Below are positions 23,468 through 32,797 of a DNA stretch of 64,000 bases, in pieces. The position numbers were made by a program, and so were the translations under genes. The first letter of the stretch is position 1. Each line of letters opens with the position of its first letter. Source of the stretch: Nitrospira defluvii (GTDB lineage: Bacteria; Nitrospirota; Nitrospiria; Nitrospirales; Nitrospiraceae); NCBI RefSeq assembly GCF_905220995.1, contig NZ_CAJNBJ010000001.1:1240001-1304000 (forward strand), written 5' to 3'. The notes under the pieces were generated by a model. The model made no database searches and was not told where the DNA came from. It worked only from the letters and a program-made list of their open reading frames with translations.

Positions 23468-25807
23468 TCACACCGTGTCGTTCGGCAGCTCGGCTCCATG
23501 CATGCGCGTGAACAATTCCCAGTCGAACGGTTTGGGCGACACCGCGTGGAGCGGGATCGTTTCCATCCGGTGGGGATCGTGATACGCCACCATGCAGCCG
23601 ACGATGCTCTCCGGTTGTTCAACGAGGCGGCGGACCGTTTCGTAGGCCAAGTGCTGCGCGATCATTTTATCTTCCGGTGTCGGAGGCGCACCCCGCAACG
23701 TATGTCCAAGAATCGTGGCCTTCGTGGCCGAGGCCAGCGAATAGTGACCGGAGGTTTCTTTGCGCGGCGGCCAGGAGGCAATGGTCTGGGCCACATAATC
23801 GACCAGCCCGTGGACCCCGCCTTCCTTGTGGTGACGGTGGGGTGTCCGTTCCGCCACGATAAAGATGTGGCTCTTATTGGGAACACCCAACGTGCGTTTC
23901 AGTGTGCCGAGCACCACCTCCTCAATGTACGCGTCAGGGTCAGGATGCTCGTTGACCAGGATGCCCTCCGCCCTGGCCTGGTAAGCGCAGGCCAGCGCCA
24001 GGTGGCCGGATCCGGCCCCCATGACCTCGACAAAAAAGATGCTGCCCATGGCGGCGCTGGTGGCTTTGAGCGATTCGATGGATTGATTCGCGAGCGCAAC
24101 CGCGGAGTGGAAGCCCAGCGAGGTCGTGCCGGCGATATTGTTGTCGATGGTTCCGGGAATGCCCACCACCTGGACGCCGTAGGTTTCGTGGATGGCCCGC
24201 GCGCCGCGCAAACTTCCGTCGCCTCCGAGGACGACGAGTGCGGAATCCTCGAGATAGGGCGTGAGGGAACGCATGGCGGCGCGTTGCACCTGTTCGTCCT
24301 TGAAGTCCTCGAAGCGGCTGCTGCCGATGGGGCTGCTGGCATGGCTGCTCATGCCCCGCGTATCTTCTTCGGTGACCGCATCGATCCAGTTGTTGGCCAG
24401 ACCCAGGAATCCATGCCGGACGAAGAACACCTCCAGCCCGAAACGATTCCCGGTGACGCGCAATTCCTTCAAGGCCGCCCCGGCGCCGCCGAAATCTCCC
24501 CCGGAGACCAAAGCCAGGAGGCGCTTGATCCGTTTCGGCTTGAGCGTGACGCGCTGGCTGCGCTCCCGTTCCACAGTGACCCAGGCTTCTCGAGCAACCC
24601 GGTCGCTTTCGATCAAGCCCACGGCGGTGGAGTAGCCGGAGAGCTTACCGTTCTCCAAGGTCAGCAGCACCACATTGTCCTGGCCTTCCTTGTATTCGCC
24701 GAACTCGGAAAAGGCTTCGCGGAAGGGGCGAGGATCGAGGTAGATGCGCAGTGCGCGTAATGTCGAACTATGGGTATACAGACAGAGCACTTCTCCGGGA
24801 TGGGCCCGGCCCAACCAGTGCAATCCGTCGATCACATCGACGTACAGATCGAAAAATGAATGCCCGCCGGGATAACTGTAGAAGGGGTGCTTAATCAGCC
24901 GCTTGGCGGTCTTTGAATCAACGCCGAAGGCTTGGGCCGCTGCGTCGATCTCCGCTTGTTTTTCCATACCCGTGACCCAGCCGAAATCCTGTGACTCCAG
25001 GGTCGCCTCGACATGGGGATGCACGGCATCCGTCCGGTCGGGCAGTAATGCTTGGGTGATGCGTCGGCAGAGTTGTTCGGTATTCGGGCTGTGGCTGATG
25101 AGGTGCAGGAACGTGCGAGGATCCAGGTAGTTACGGAGCTGCAGATAGCCCAATTGCTGGCCGACGACGCCCACCATGCGGGCCAGGGCTGCCCCAACCG
25201 CATCCGCTCTGGGCACGCCGCGCTCATGATCCAACACATTCGCCAGTCGCCGTCCGACGCGATGGGTCTTGCTTTCCACTTCCGAGACCCCATGGCGCAT
25301 CGTGAGAAACAGCGTGCGGTCGCCGAGGTCGCGGGGTAGCAGCCAGAAGCGGTCGTCGCCCAGGTCGAGGACGATGCGCCCTTCGGCGAGTTGGGGCGTC
25401 AGTTGGGTTCGCGGGACGATCGCCACCGGGCGGCGATGGGTGGGTTTTTGTGTGGCGCCGATCGGAGCCCGATACAACGGCGCGAGTTCTCCGCGTGCGA
25501 GTAACAGGTTCCAGGCGGCGAAGAACACCACCGGGTCGCCGCCGCAGGCCTCCGTCAGCAATGTCTGTCGAGCGGTGCGATACGCTTCGGCGCTGGGCAG
25601 GCCGGCTTGTGCCCGCTGGATGAAGGCCTTGATGCGGTCGAGAGCGGCTCGTGCGCGCTCCGGTCTGTCGGTGGACGGGGGAGGGGACGGCGGCAACAGG
25701 TATCGCCCGCTCGAGACGCGTCGAGCGAGGGTTTCACCATACGCCAATAACCCTTCCAGCGTGACGAAATCCAGTTGGTCGCTGGCCTGCTTGTCCGATC
25801 CGCTCAT
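23468..25807 (-). CDS. histidine-phosphatase/6-phosphofructokinase fusion
   Basis: 779 aa. The N-terminal half has FLTMRHGVSEVE (RHG, ~170) and later SHSPNTEQLCRRI and LYTHSSTLRALRI (~342), the pattern of a histidine phosphatase. The C-terminal half (~428-760) is a PfkA-type domain: LVSGGDFGGAGAALKEL, VLGGDGSLRGA (GGDGS, ~525), GIPGTIDNNIAGTTSLGFHS (~550) and VEVMGAGSGHLALA. The GGDGS Gly suggests ATP rather than pyrophosphate use. The catalytic Asp is kept in TIDN, but the second Asp of the usual TIDND is Asn, and the substrate-binding Gly-Asn turn is changed. It is opposite pyruvate kinase, so a glycolytic control function is plausible. Confidence 0.75.
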   Translation of the reverse strand: MSGSDKQASDQLDFVTLEGLLAYGETLARRVSSGRYLLPPSPPPSTDRPERARAALDRIKAFIQRAQAGLPSAEAYRTARQTLLTEACGGDPVVFFAAWNLLLARGELAPLYRAPIGATQKPTHRRPVAIVPRTQLTPQLAEGRIVLDLGDDRFWLLPRDLGDRTLFLTMRHGVSEVESKTHRVGRRLANVLDHERGVPRADAVGAALARMVGVVGQQLGYLQLRNYLDPRTFLHLISHSPNTEQLCRRITQALLPDRTDAVHPHVEATLESQDFGWVTGMEKQAEIDAAAQAFGVDSKTAKRLIKHPFYSYPGGHSFFDLYVDVIDGLHWLGRAHPGEVLCLYTHSSTLRALRIYLDPRPFREAFSEFGEYKEGQDNVVLLTLENGKLSGYSTAVGLIESDRVAREAWVTVERERSQRVTLKPKRIKRLLALVSGGDFGGAGAALKELRVTGNRFGLEVFFVRHGFLGLANNWIDAVTEEDTRGMSSHASSPIGSSRFEDFKDEQVQRAAMRSLTPYLEDSALVVLGGDGSLRGARAIHETYGVQVVGIPGTIDNNIAGTTSLGFHSAVALANQSIESLKATSAAMGSIFFVEVMGAGSGHLALACAYQARAEGILVNEHPDPDAYIEEVVLGTLKRTLGVPNKSHIFIVAERTPHRHHKEGGVHGLVDYVAQTIASWPPRKETSGHYSLASATKATILGHTLRGAPPTPEDKMIAQHLAYETVRRLVEQPESIVGCMVAYHDPHRMETIPLHAVSPKPFDWELFTRMHGAELPNDTV

Positions 25808-26011
25808 ATCCGGCCTCGTGGGGTTCGAATTGGTACGATCACCTCATGTGGTTCGGCCCGCTACTGCTCCATTCATCAGGGAGATGTTCTTTTGCGGCAT
25901 GGGGACGGGTTTGTTAGAATGACCCGACCGGGTCACACGCGCATTGCGTCTCACCGTCTACGTACAAGATGGTGTGTCGGGCCACTCTTGTCAAGACAGA
26001 AGCACAGCACC

Positions 26012-27463
26012 ATGCGTAAAGCTAAAATCGTCTGCACCATCGGTCCGGCGAGCGATGGCGCGGCTGTGCTTGATCAGCTGATCCAGAGCGGCATGAACGC
26101 GGCGCGCCTGAATTTTTCCCATGGCACCCATGACTCCCATGGGCATGCGATCAAAGTCATTCGCGAGTCGGCCGACCGTCAGGGCGTCGCCGTCGCCATC
26201 ATCCAAGACCTGCAGGGCCCGCGCATTCGCGTCGGAGAGATCGACGGCGCCTTGGTGTTGGTCGCCGGTGGCCGTGTCCGGTTGCGGACCATGACCTTAC
26301 GATCCGGCGGGCAGATCGGCGCCCGGACTGCGCTCTCCCCCGGCGCCATGCAAGAAATTCCGGTCACCTACCAGGCGCTGACCAGGGACATTCGGCCGGG
26401 GGCCAAAATACTGATCGATGACGGGCTTGTGGAATTGACGGCCGACCGCGTCGTCGATGGCATGGTGGAATGTACGGTGGTGGTGGGTGGTCGCGTGACG
26501 TCCCACAAGGGCATGAATTTACCGGGCACCGTGGTCAGCGCCCCGACATTGACGGACAAAGACCGGGACGATCTGCGATTCGGTGTGGCGCAGGGTGTGG
26601 ACTATATCGCGCTGTCGTTTGTGCGTGGGGCGGAGGATGTCATTGCCGCGAAGCGGTTGATCGCCGAGTGTGGTGGCGATGTACCGGTCATCGCAAAAAT
26701 CGAACGACAGGAAGCCGTGACGGATTTGGAGGCGATTCTCGCCCATGCCGACGGAGTGATGGTCGCGCGCGGCGATCTCGGCGTGGAACTGGGGCCGGAG
26801 GCGGTGCCGGTCTTGCAAAAGCGTATCATCGCGACGGCCAATCGTCATCGGCGCCTGGTCATCACCGCGACGCAAATGCTGGAATCGATGACTCAACATA
26901 CGCGACCGACGAGGGCGGAGGCGTCGGACGTCGCCAATGCCGTGTTCGACGGAACCGATGCCGTGATGCTCTCGGCGGAAACGGCCGTCGGACAGTATCC
27001 GGTTGAGGTGGTGCAGGTCATGGACCGAATCGTCCGGGCGGCGGAAGTCGAAACGGGGCCGGCATTCGTCAGAAGGGCCGCGAAGGAGGAGAGACGGCTG
27101 AGTTTCGAAGAGGCTATCTGCCTGTCTGCCTCATCGGCTGCCGCTGCGACCGGCGCGAGTGCGATTGTCGCGTTCAGCGAACGTGGCATGACGGCCCGGC
27201 TGGTGTCGAAACAACGTCCGGCTGCCCCGATTATTAGTTTTACCCCCTTTGCGCCGGTTCGCCGGCAAATGGCCTTATACTGGGGAGTCCTCCCACATAC
27301 GATGGTGCAGATTCCGACCACCGACGAGCGGGTCAACGAAGCAGAGCGTCGGTTGAAGGCGGAAGGTCTCGTGTCGCCTGGGCAGCGCATTGTCATTTTG
27401 TCAGGGACCAGAATCGGGCAGCCCGGGGGGACGAATCTCATGAAACTGCATGAGGTAGGATAG
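26012..27463 (+). CDS. pyk: pyruvate kinase
   Basis: 483 aa. It starts MRKAKIVCTIGPAS, followed by AARLNFSHGTHDSH, IQDLQGPRIRVG, VIAKIERQEAV (the catalytic Lys), VMVARGDLGVELG, ITATQMLESM and DAVMLSAETAVGQYP. These are the usual pyruvate kinase landmarks; it makes ATP and pyruvate from PEP. The C-terminal domain ends with GTRIGQPGGTNLMKLHEVG. The first residues of the family coincide with the ATG at 26012, so the longer frame from 25775 is not used. The divergent neighbour is the PFK fusion. Confidence 0.95.
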   Translation: MRKAKIVCTIGPASDGAAVLDQLIQSGMNAARLNFSHGTHDSHGHAIKVIRESADRQGVAVAIIQDLQGPRIRVGEIDGALVLVAGGRVRLRTMTLRSGGQIGARTALSPGAMQEIPVTYQALTRDIRPGAKILIDDGLVELTADRVVDGMVECTVVVGGRVTSHKGMNLPGTVVSAPTLTDKDRDDLRFGVAQGVDYIALSFVRGAEDVIAAKRLIAECGGDVPVIAKIERQEAVTDLEAILAHADGVMVARGDLGVELGPEAVPVLQKRIIATANRHRRLVITATQMLESMTQHTRPTRAEASDVANAVFDGTDAVMLSAETAVGQYPVEVVQVMDRIVRAAEVETGPAFVRRAAKEERRLSFEEAICLSASSAAAATGASAIVAFSERGMTARLVSKQRPAAPIISFTPFAPVRRQMALYWGVLPHTMVQIPTTDERVNEAERRLKAEGLVSPGQRIVILSGTRIGQPGGTNLMKLHEVG

Positions 27464-27466
27464 GGC

Positions 27467-28027
27467 ATGACGCATGTGCGGCGGCGGATCATCGGATTGA
27501 TGATGGGCCTGGTTTGGCTGGCGGCTTGGGCCCTGCCCGGTCTCGCGCAAACCAGCTCGGTGACGCATTCGCCGGCGAAGGTCGTCGAAAAATATTTCAC
27601 ACTTGATAATAAAGGCGTGCGGCTCGATGCCGCCTCGTTCGAGTCGGTGGCCGGGTATGTGGATTGGAAAGAAGAGCCGGCCTGGGGCAAGGTCATCGTG
27701 ATTCATGGCTTCACGGTGCCGGACGATTTTCGGCAGTGGGAGATCGTGAATCGGTTGGAAGTGATCGTGCCGGTGGAGTTTCACGTGTTGGGCGTCATGT
27801 ATTTGGATACGGCCGGATTCGTGCCGGAGCCCGGCGCCGAGCAGGCCCGTGTTCGGTTGAAGGTTAAGAACGGACGATGGAGAATCGTGGAACCCATCCT
27901 GCCGCCGCACGTCGGGCAGAAGCGGATGCTGAACTTTGTGCGGCAGGCCATGTTGGAGGAGAAGGACGGGACGCGGCAGGCGTCTCTGGCCGCCTTGCAG
28001 GAAGAGTTACGAAAGGCGAAAGAATGA
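27467..28027 (+). CDS. secreted protein of unknown function
   Basis: 186 aa. A signal peptide (~1-27, ending ALPGLAQ) precedes a compact domain with VVEKYFTLDNKGVRLDAASF, GKVIVIHGFTVPDDFRQW, VMYLDTAGFVPEPG and RWRIVEPILPPHVG. It starts 3 bp after pyk and overlaps the HAD phosphatase gene by ATGA, so it is part of a pyk operon. No family was recognised. The layout resembles small periplasmic fold proteins. Confidence 0.75.
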   Translation: MTHVRRRIIGLMMGLVWLAAWALPGLAQTSSVTHSPAKVVEKYFTLDNKGVRLDAASFESVAGYVDWKEEPAWGKVIVIHGFTVPDDFRQWEIVNRLEVIVPVEFHVLGVMYLDTAGFVPEPGAEQARVRLKVKNGRWRIVEPILPPHVGQKRMLNFVRQAMLEEKDGTRQASLAALQEELRKAKE

Positions 28028-28674
28028 CAAAGAAGGCTGAAGTCGATTTGCTCATCTTCGATCTCGACGGGACCCTCATCGAGTCGAAATGGGATATCGC
28101 CGACAGTGTCAACTTGACGCTGCGCGATTTGGGCGTCCCTGAGCGCCCGCAGGAAGAAATTTTCGGATTCGTCGGTGACGGCGTGAAGAAGCTCTTGCGT
28201 CTGGCGGTGGGCGAGGGCAAGACCGACTTATATGACGAGGCGCTCCGGATCTTTCGCGGACACTATCTGGATCATTGTCTCGATCGCACGGTGTTTTATC
28301 CCGGCATCGACAAGGTCCTGACGCATTTCTCCGCCAAGCCCAAGGCCGTGGCGACGAATAAATCGATCGAATATACCAATGTCATTCTGAACGGGCTTGG
28401 GCCGAAACATTTTGCCTACGTAGTTGGCGGCGACAACGGGTTCGGCCTGAAGCCCGAGCCGGGCATGCTGGTGCATGTGATGGAACAACTCGGAGTCGAG
28501 AAGGATCGCACGGTACTCATCGGCGACAGCACGAACGATATCAACGGTGGGCACAATGCGGGCATTCGGGTCTGTGCGGTGGGGTATGGCATGGGCAATC
28601 GACAAAAGATGGCGGCCTGCCAGCCCGATTGGTTTATTGAACGACCGGAAGAATTGATGGAGCTCTTCATATGA
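28024..28674 (+). CDS. HAD-family phosphatase (phosphoglycolate phosphatase type)
   Basis: 216 aa. Motif I is FDLDGTLIES (~12-21) with the two Asp residues, motif II includes AVATNKSIEY, motif III is the Lys in GLKPEPGML, and motif IV is LIGDSTNDINGG. The cap is the C1 helical type. Gph-like enzymes clear phosphoglycolate or related phosphates. ATGA overlaps at both ends link it to the previous gene and to the M16 gene. The exact substrate is not decided by the sequence. Confidence 0.8.
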   Translation: MTKKAEVDLLIFDLDGTLIESKWDIADSVNLTLRDLGVPERPQEEIFGFVGDGVKKLLRLAVGEGKTDLYDEALRIFRGHYLDHCLDRTVFYPGIDKVLTHFSAKPKAVATNKSIEYTNVILNGLGPKHFAYVVGGDNGFGLKPEPGMLVHVMEQLGVEKDRTVLIGDSTNDINGGHNAGIRVCAVGYGMGNRQKMAACQPDWFIERPEELMELFI

Positions 28675-30242
28675 TCAGCATCGAACGCGCACGCATGATG
28701 GGGGTTCTGATCCTGACCGGCATGTTCGCGGCGGTTGCGCCCGGGTACGCTGAGTCTCCGAGTCTGGCCGACCGGGTGATTGAACACAAGCTCACCAACG
28801 GGATGACCGTGCTCATGGTGGAACGGCATCAAGCCCCGATCGTCAGCATCAACATGACCTTCGGCGTCGGTGGCGTCAACGAGCAGGTCGGACTGACCGG
28901 CTTGGCGCACCTCTACGAACACATGGCGTTCAAGGGTACCCGGACGGTCGGTACCAAAGACTATGAGCGGGAGCAGGCGGTACTCGACGATCTGACCCTG
29001 GTCGGGAATGAATTGGACCGGCGGGAGCGAGAGGAATCGACGCGCGCGGAGACGGAAGGGAAGCCGTATGCCCCCTCCCAGGAGGTGCAACAACTGCAGC
29101 GGCGGTTCAAGGAACTGCAGGACAAGGCCGGCGAGTTCGTGGTGGGCAACGAAATGGCCCTGTTGTATCAACGCCACGGCGGAGTCGGATTGAATGCCTC
29201 GACCGGCAAAGATATCACACGGTATGTCATCAGCCTGCCTGCGAATCGGCTGCCGCTTTGGGCCGCGCTGGAATCCGACCGCATGGCGCACCCTGTGCTG
29301 CGCGAGTTCTACAAGGAGCGGGGAGTGGTCATGGAGGAGCGGCGCCTGCGGACGGACGACAGTCCTAACGGGCTGCTGTACGAAACGTTCACCTCCACCG
29401 CGTTCCAGGCGCATCAGTATGGGGTGCCGACGATCGGCTGGGGCTCGGACATCATGGCGCTCACGCCTGCCGCGACGGAGGCGTTCTTCAAGACCTACTA
29501 CGGGCCGAACAATGCGACGGTCGCTATCGTCGGTGATATCAACCCGAAGGACGTCATTGCCTTGATCGACCAGACGTTCGGCAAGATTCCGGCCGCGCCG
29601 CCCATTCCGACTCTCGTGACGGAAGAGCCGCCGCAACGCGGAGAGCGGCGCGTCGAAATCGAGTTCGACGCCGAGCCGGCGCTGGCCATCGGCTACCACA
29701 AGCCGACCATCGGGCATCCGGACGATTTCGTGTTCGATGTGATCGATGAAGTGCTGACGGAAGGCGTGACCTCGCGATTGTACGGGACGCTGGTGCGGGA
29801 CAAGCGGCTGGCCGCCTCCGTGTTGTCGGATACCAACTATCCCGGTGTTCGCGCGCCCAATTTGTTTGTGATCGCCGCGACTCCACTGGCGCCCCATACG
29901 ACTGCGGAAGTGGAAGCGGCCATCTATGACGAGCTTGATCGACTGAAAACCGAGCCGATTTCGACCAAGGAGTTTGAGCGCGTTCTCAACGGACTTGACG
30001 CGGACCTGGTACGGTCACTGCGTTCAAATAGTGGGCTCGCGTCGCAGTTGGCGTTTTATCAAACGGTGGCCGGCACGTGGCGCTATGTGCTGAGCGCGCG
30101 CGACCGGATTGCGGCAGTCACTCCCGCCGATGTGCAGCGCGTGGCGTCGCAGTATTTGACGAAATCCAACCGCACGGTGGGCGTGTTGGTGAAAAAGGCG
30201 CCGGAGAAGAAGATGGCGGCCGTGGGTGAGGTGTCCCGATGA
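28671..30242 (+). CDS. M16 zinc peptidase, catalytic subunit
   Basis: 523 aa. A signal peptide (~1-26, PGYAES) is followed by the M16 inverted zinc motif HLYEH (AHLYEHMAFKG, ~81-85) and, about 125 residues later, the third-ligand region FYKERGVVMEERR. An insertion with coiled-coil character (~96-160) lies between. The second half has the usual C-terminal M16 domain (YHKPTIGHPDDFVFDVID). It is periplasmic and its start overlaps the phosphatase stop. The next gene is a motif-less M16 partner. Confidence 0.88.
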   Translation: MISIERARMMGVLILTGMFAAVAPGYAESPSLADRVIEHKLTNGMTVLMVERHQAPIVSINMTFGVGGVNEQVGLTGLAHLYEHMAFKGTRTVGTKDYEREQAVLDDLTLVGNELDRREREESTRAETEGKPYAPSQEVQQLQRRFKELQDKAGEFVVGNEMALLYQRHGGVGLNASTGKDITRYVISLPANRLPLWAALESDRMAHPVLREFYKERGVVMEERRLRTDDSPNGLLYETFTSTAFQAHQYGVPTIGWGSDIMALTPAATEAFFKTYYGPNNATVAIVGDINPKDVIALIDQTFGKIPAAPPIPTLVTEEPPQRGERRVEIEFDAEPALAIGYHKPTIGHPDDFVFDVIDEVLTEGVTSRLYGTLVRDKRLAASVLSDTNYPGVRAPNLFVIAATPLAPHTTAEVEAAIYDELDRLKTEPISTKEFERVLNGLDADLVRSLRSNSGLASQLAFYQTVAGTWRYVLSARDRIAAVTPADVQRVASQYLTKSNRTVGVLVKKAPEKKMAAVGEVSR

Positions 30243-30298
30243 GGCGCGTCATTCGTGAAGCGTATCTCGTGAAACGTGAACGTTTCGGAGGATGTGGA

Positions 30299-31738
30299 AT
30301 GAGAGGATGGACGTCGATGCTGGCGGTGCTGGTAGTGATCGTCTTGCAGGCTACGGTCGGATTGGCGGCGGACCTTGCTGCGGAGAATCCGCGCACCATG
30401 CGATTTCCGACGGTGGTGTTCAATCCGCCTGATGCGGAACGCCTGGTGCTCGACAACGGCATGGTCGTCTATCTCCTTGAAGACCACGAGTTGCCGTTGG
30501 TCACCATCAATGCCACGCTCAAGACGGGCAGCTGGCTGGATCCGGCGGACAAAGTCGGTCTCGCAGGCATGACCGGCGCCGTCATGCGCACAGGCGGATC
30601 GGCGGGAATGTCACCGGACGAGGTCGATGAAGAACTGGAACAGTTGGCGGCGACCATCTCCATCGGATTCGGTAAGGAGTCCGGCTCTGCCTCGCTTGAC
30701 GTGTTGAAGAAAGATCTGAAACGCGGCTTGCACATTTTTGCCGATCTGCTGCGGCGGCCGGCGTTTGAGCAGGGCCGAGTGGAACTGGCGAAATTACAGG
30801 CGCTGGAGGGCATTCGCCGTCGGCAGGACAGCCCGGGCTCCATCGTCGGGCGGGAATTTGCCAAGCTGCTCTATGGCGCGACCCATCCGAGCGCGCGCGA
30901 AACCTCCGTGCGGTCGATCGAATCGCTGACCCGCGAAGATCTTATCGCCTTTCATCGGCAGACGGTCCATCCCAACGGCATCATGTTGGGCGTGACCGGC
31001 GACTTCGAGAAGGGCGAGATGCTGGCGCTGTTGCGCGAGGCGTTTGGTGACTGGGCGAAGGGGTCGGTATCCGAGGTGAAGATTCCCCCTGTGGCTGAGT
31101 CGGAGCTCAAGACCGGGGTCGTGCGGTTCATCAGTAAGGACACGTCGCAAACCCACTTGCGCGTGGGGCACCTAACCGTAAAGGAAACCGACCCGGATTA
31201 CGTGGCGGTGGCCATCGCCAATGATATTCTGGGCGGTAGTTCGTTCCGCAGCCGGTTGTTCAATGACGTGCGCACCAAGCGAGGACTGGCCTACTCGGTG
31301 GGCAGCGGTCTGCGCGCCAGCGTCTACGATGAAGGCGTGTGGTTGATGCGCGCGGAGACCAAGCTGGCTTCCACACAGGAAGTGGTCAATCGTTTCGTGG
31401 CGAACATGGAGCGCATGCGCAATGAGCCGGTGACGGACAGCGAGTTAGAAGAGGCCAAGGAGGCCTACGTCAACTCGTTCGTGTTCTCATTCACCAGCGC
31501 CTCCAGCATTGTGGGGCGGTTGATGGATCTGGAATATGACGGGTTGCCGAAAGACTGGCTGCAGCAGATTCGGGACAAGGTGGTGAAGCTGACGAAGGAG
31601 GATATTCAGCGGGCGGCGAAGGCTCATTTTAATCCGGAACGGTTGCGGATTCTCGCGGTCGGCTCCGGCGAGGCCCTGTCGAAAGTGCTGGCGAGTTTCG
31701 GTGAGGTGAAGGAAATTACGCTGGCGCCGGAAAGCTGA
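30299..31738 (+). CDS. M16 peptidase-like protein without the zinc motif
   Basis: 479 aa. A clean signal peptide starts at MRGWTSMLAVLVVIVLQATV, with GGAGG 7 bases ahead of the ATG at 30299; the ATG at 30239, overlapping the M16 stop, is a weaker choice. In the position of HxxEH the sequence reads GLAGMTGAVMRTGG, so zinc binding is lost. The other M16 landmarks are kept (RLVLDNGMVVYLLED, SFRSRLFNDVRTKRGLAYSV). It should pair with the preceding active subunit in the way of mitochondrial processing peptidase. Confidence 0.88.
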   Translation: MRGWTSMLAVLVVIVLQATVGLAADLAAENPRTMRFPTVVFNPPDAERLVLDNGMVVYLLEDHELPLVTINATLKTGSWLDPADKVGLAGMTGAVMRTGGSAGMSPDEVDEELEQLAATISIGFGKESGSASLDVLKKDLKRGLHIFADLLRRPAFEQGRVELAKLQALEGIRRRQDSPGSIVGREFAKLLYGATHPSARETSVRSIESLTREDLIAFHRQTVHPNGIMLGVTGDFEKGEMLALLREAFGDWAKGSVSEVKIPPVAESELKTGVVRFISKDTSQTHLRVGHLTVKETDPDYVAVAIANDILGGSSFRSRLFNDVRTKRGLAYSVGSGLRASVYDEGVWLMRAETKLASTQEVVNRFVANMERMRNEPVTDSELEEAKEAYVNSFVFSFTSASSIVGRLMDLEYDGLPKDWLQQIRDKVVKLTKEDIQRAAKAHFNPERLRILAVGSGEALSKVLASFGEVKEITLAPES

Positions 31739-31766
31739 GGGGGAGGGCTGCAGATCGAGTGGCTCT

Positions 31767-31817
31767 TTGCTCGCGCAACGCGCGGCCTCAGAAGGCCCTC
31801 GTTGTACGCGCGCAGTG
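31767..31817. repeat. dispersed intergenic repeat, nested hairpin (copy 1)
   Basis: 51 bp, 28 bp after the M16 gene. An outer stem CGCGCAACG pairs with CGTTG, two bases, CGCG. The inner stem is GGCCT, CAGA loop, AGGCC. The copy at 55407-55456 has GGTCT with AGACC, a compensatory change, so the structure rather than the sequence is conserved. No U-tract follows. Confidence 0.7.
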
Positions 31818-31939
31818 AAAGCCGCCCCGACCTGCCGTGCGCCAGGGCGTTGATGTGAGAAAAGAGATTGATACGATTCCTGCAGTGACGGTCCATGCGG
31901 TCATACGCCCAATCGAAATAAGGCTAGATAGAACTCACT

Positions 31940-32782
31940 ATGCCTCTTGAAGACGAACTGAGCGATATCATCAAAAAGGCCCGAACCGGTCAGCAGCGGT
32001 CGGTCGCAGATGTGGCGCGCGCGGCCGGAATTTCGGAAGCGGATGTGGCCGGATTGGAACGTGGCCAGGCTCCGCAGAGTCGCGAACAGGTGCAAGCCGT
32101 GGCGCGTGCGCTCGGCTTGAGGGCCGATCCGCTGGGGCAGGTGGCCGAGGGCTGGACGCCGCAGGCCATTCCCTCGACGTTCTCGCATATCGAGACGGTG
32201 TTGGGCTCCATCGGCGGCTACGAGGTCAAGGGGTACCTCGTCCATGATCGCGGGGAAGCCGTGATTGTGGATACCGCGTACAATGCGGGTGCCATGTTGG
32301 AGAGGTTGGCCGCACGAAACCTGCGTCTACGGGCGATTTGTCTCACTCATGGGCATTCCGACCATGCCGAAGGGATTGAGGTGATTCTGCAGACTCATCC
32401 TGTGCCGGTCTATCTCGGGTCCGACGATCTCGACTTGCTTGATTGGCGGCCCGCACCGGAGCTGCTGCACGTGCCGAAGCCGGGTGGAACGCTGCAGGTC
32501 GGCGGCCTTACGCTGCGGTTCATGCCGACGCCAGGCCACACCCCAGGCGGCATCTGTTATCGGCTTGAGCAGAATGGCTCCCCGATCTGTTTCGTGGGCG
32601 ATACGCTGTTCGCCGGCTCGATCGGCCGTTCGAATCCCGCCGGTTTGTACCAGACTCATTTGCAGTCGGTCCGCGAGCGTGTTTTAACCCTGGATCCGGA
32701 CACGGTGCTGTTTCCGGGGCATGGGCCGGCCACGACGGTGAGGGAAGAACTGCTGCACAACCCGTTTTCTGCTGCTCCGTGA
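31940..32782 (+). CDS. HTH-metallo-beta-lactamase fusion protein
   Basis: 280 aa. The N-terminal ~65 residues look like a Cro/CI-type helix-turn-helix (SVADVARAAGISEADVAGLER). From ~75 the metallo-beta-lactamase fold follows, with LTHGHSDHAEG (HxHxDH), TPGHTPGGICY, FVGDTLFAGS and LFPGHGPATT providing the usual zinc ligands. The closest match in style is glyoxalase II. DNA binding by a sensor-enzyme is possible but unproven. It is 15 bp upstream of the membrane protease gene. Confidence 0.8.
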   Translation: MPLEDELSDIIKKARTGQQRSVADVARAAGISEADVAGLERGQAPQSREQVQAVARALGLRADPLGQVAEGWTPQAIPSTFSHIETVLGSIGGYEVKGYLVHDRGEAVIVDTAYNAGAMLERLAARNLRLRAICLTHGHSDHAEGIEVILQTHPVPVYLGSDDLDLLDWRPAPELLHVPKPGGTLQVGGLTLRFMPTPGHTPGGICYRLEQNGSPICFVGDTLFAGSIGRSNPAGLYQTHLQSVRERVLTLDPDTVLFPGHGPATTVREELLHNPFSAAP

Positions 32783-32797
32783 GGCCGGAGAGTCTGC

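Noticed and set aside
23417-24760. 447-aa open frame on the plus strand opposite the phosphatase-PFK gene
   Set aside because: It is antisense to a well-supported gene, with a composition explained by the GC-rich codon usage of the opposite strand, and has no motif or ribosome site.
28416-29897. 493-aa open frame on the minus strand opposite the HAD and M16 genes
   Set aside because: It is antisense to two motif-bearing genes and consists of biased residues (Arg, His, Gln) without a domain.
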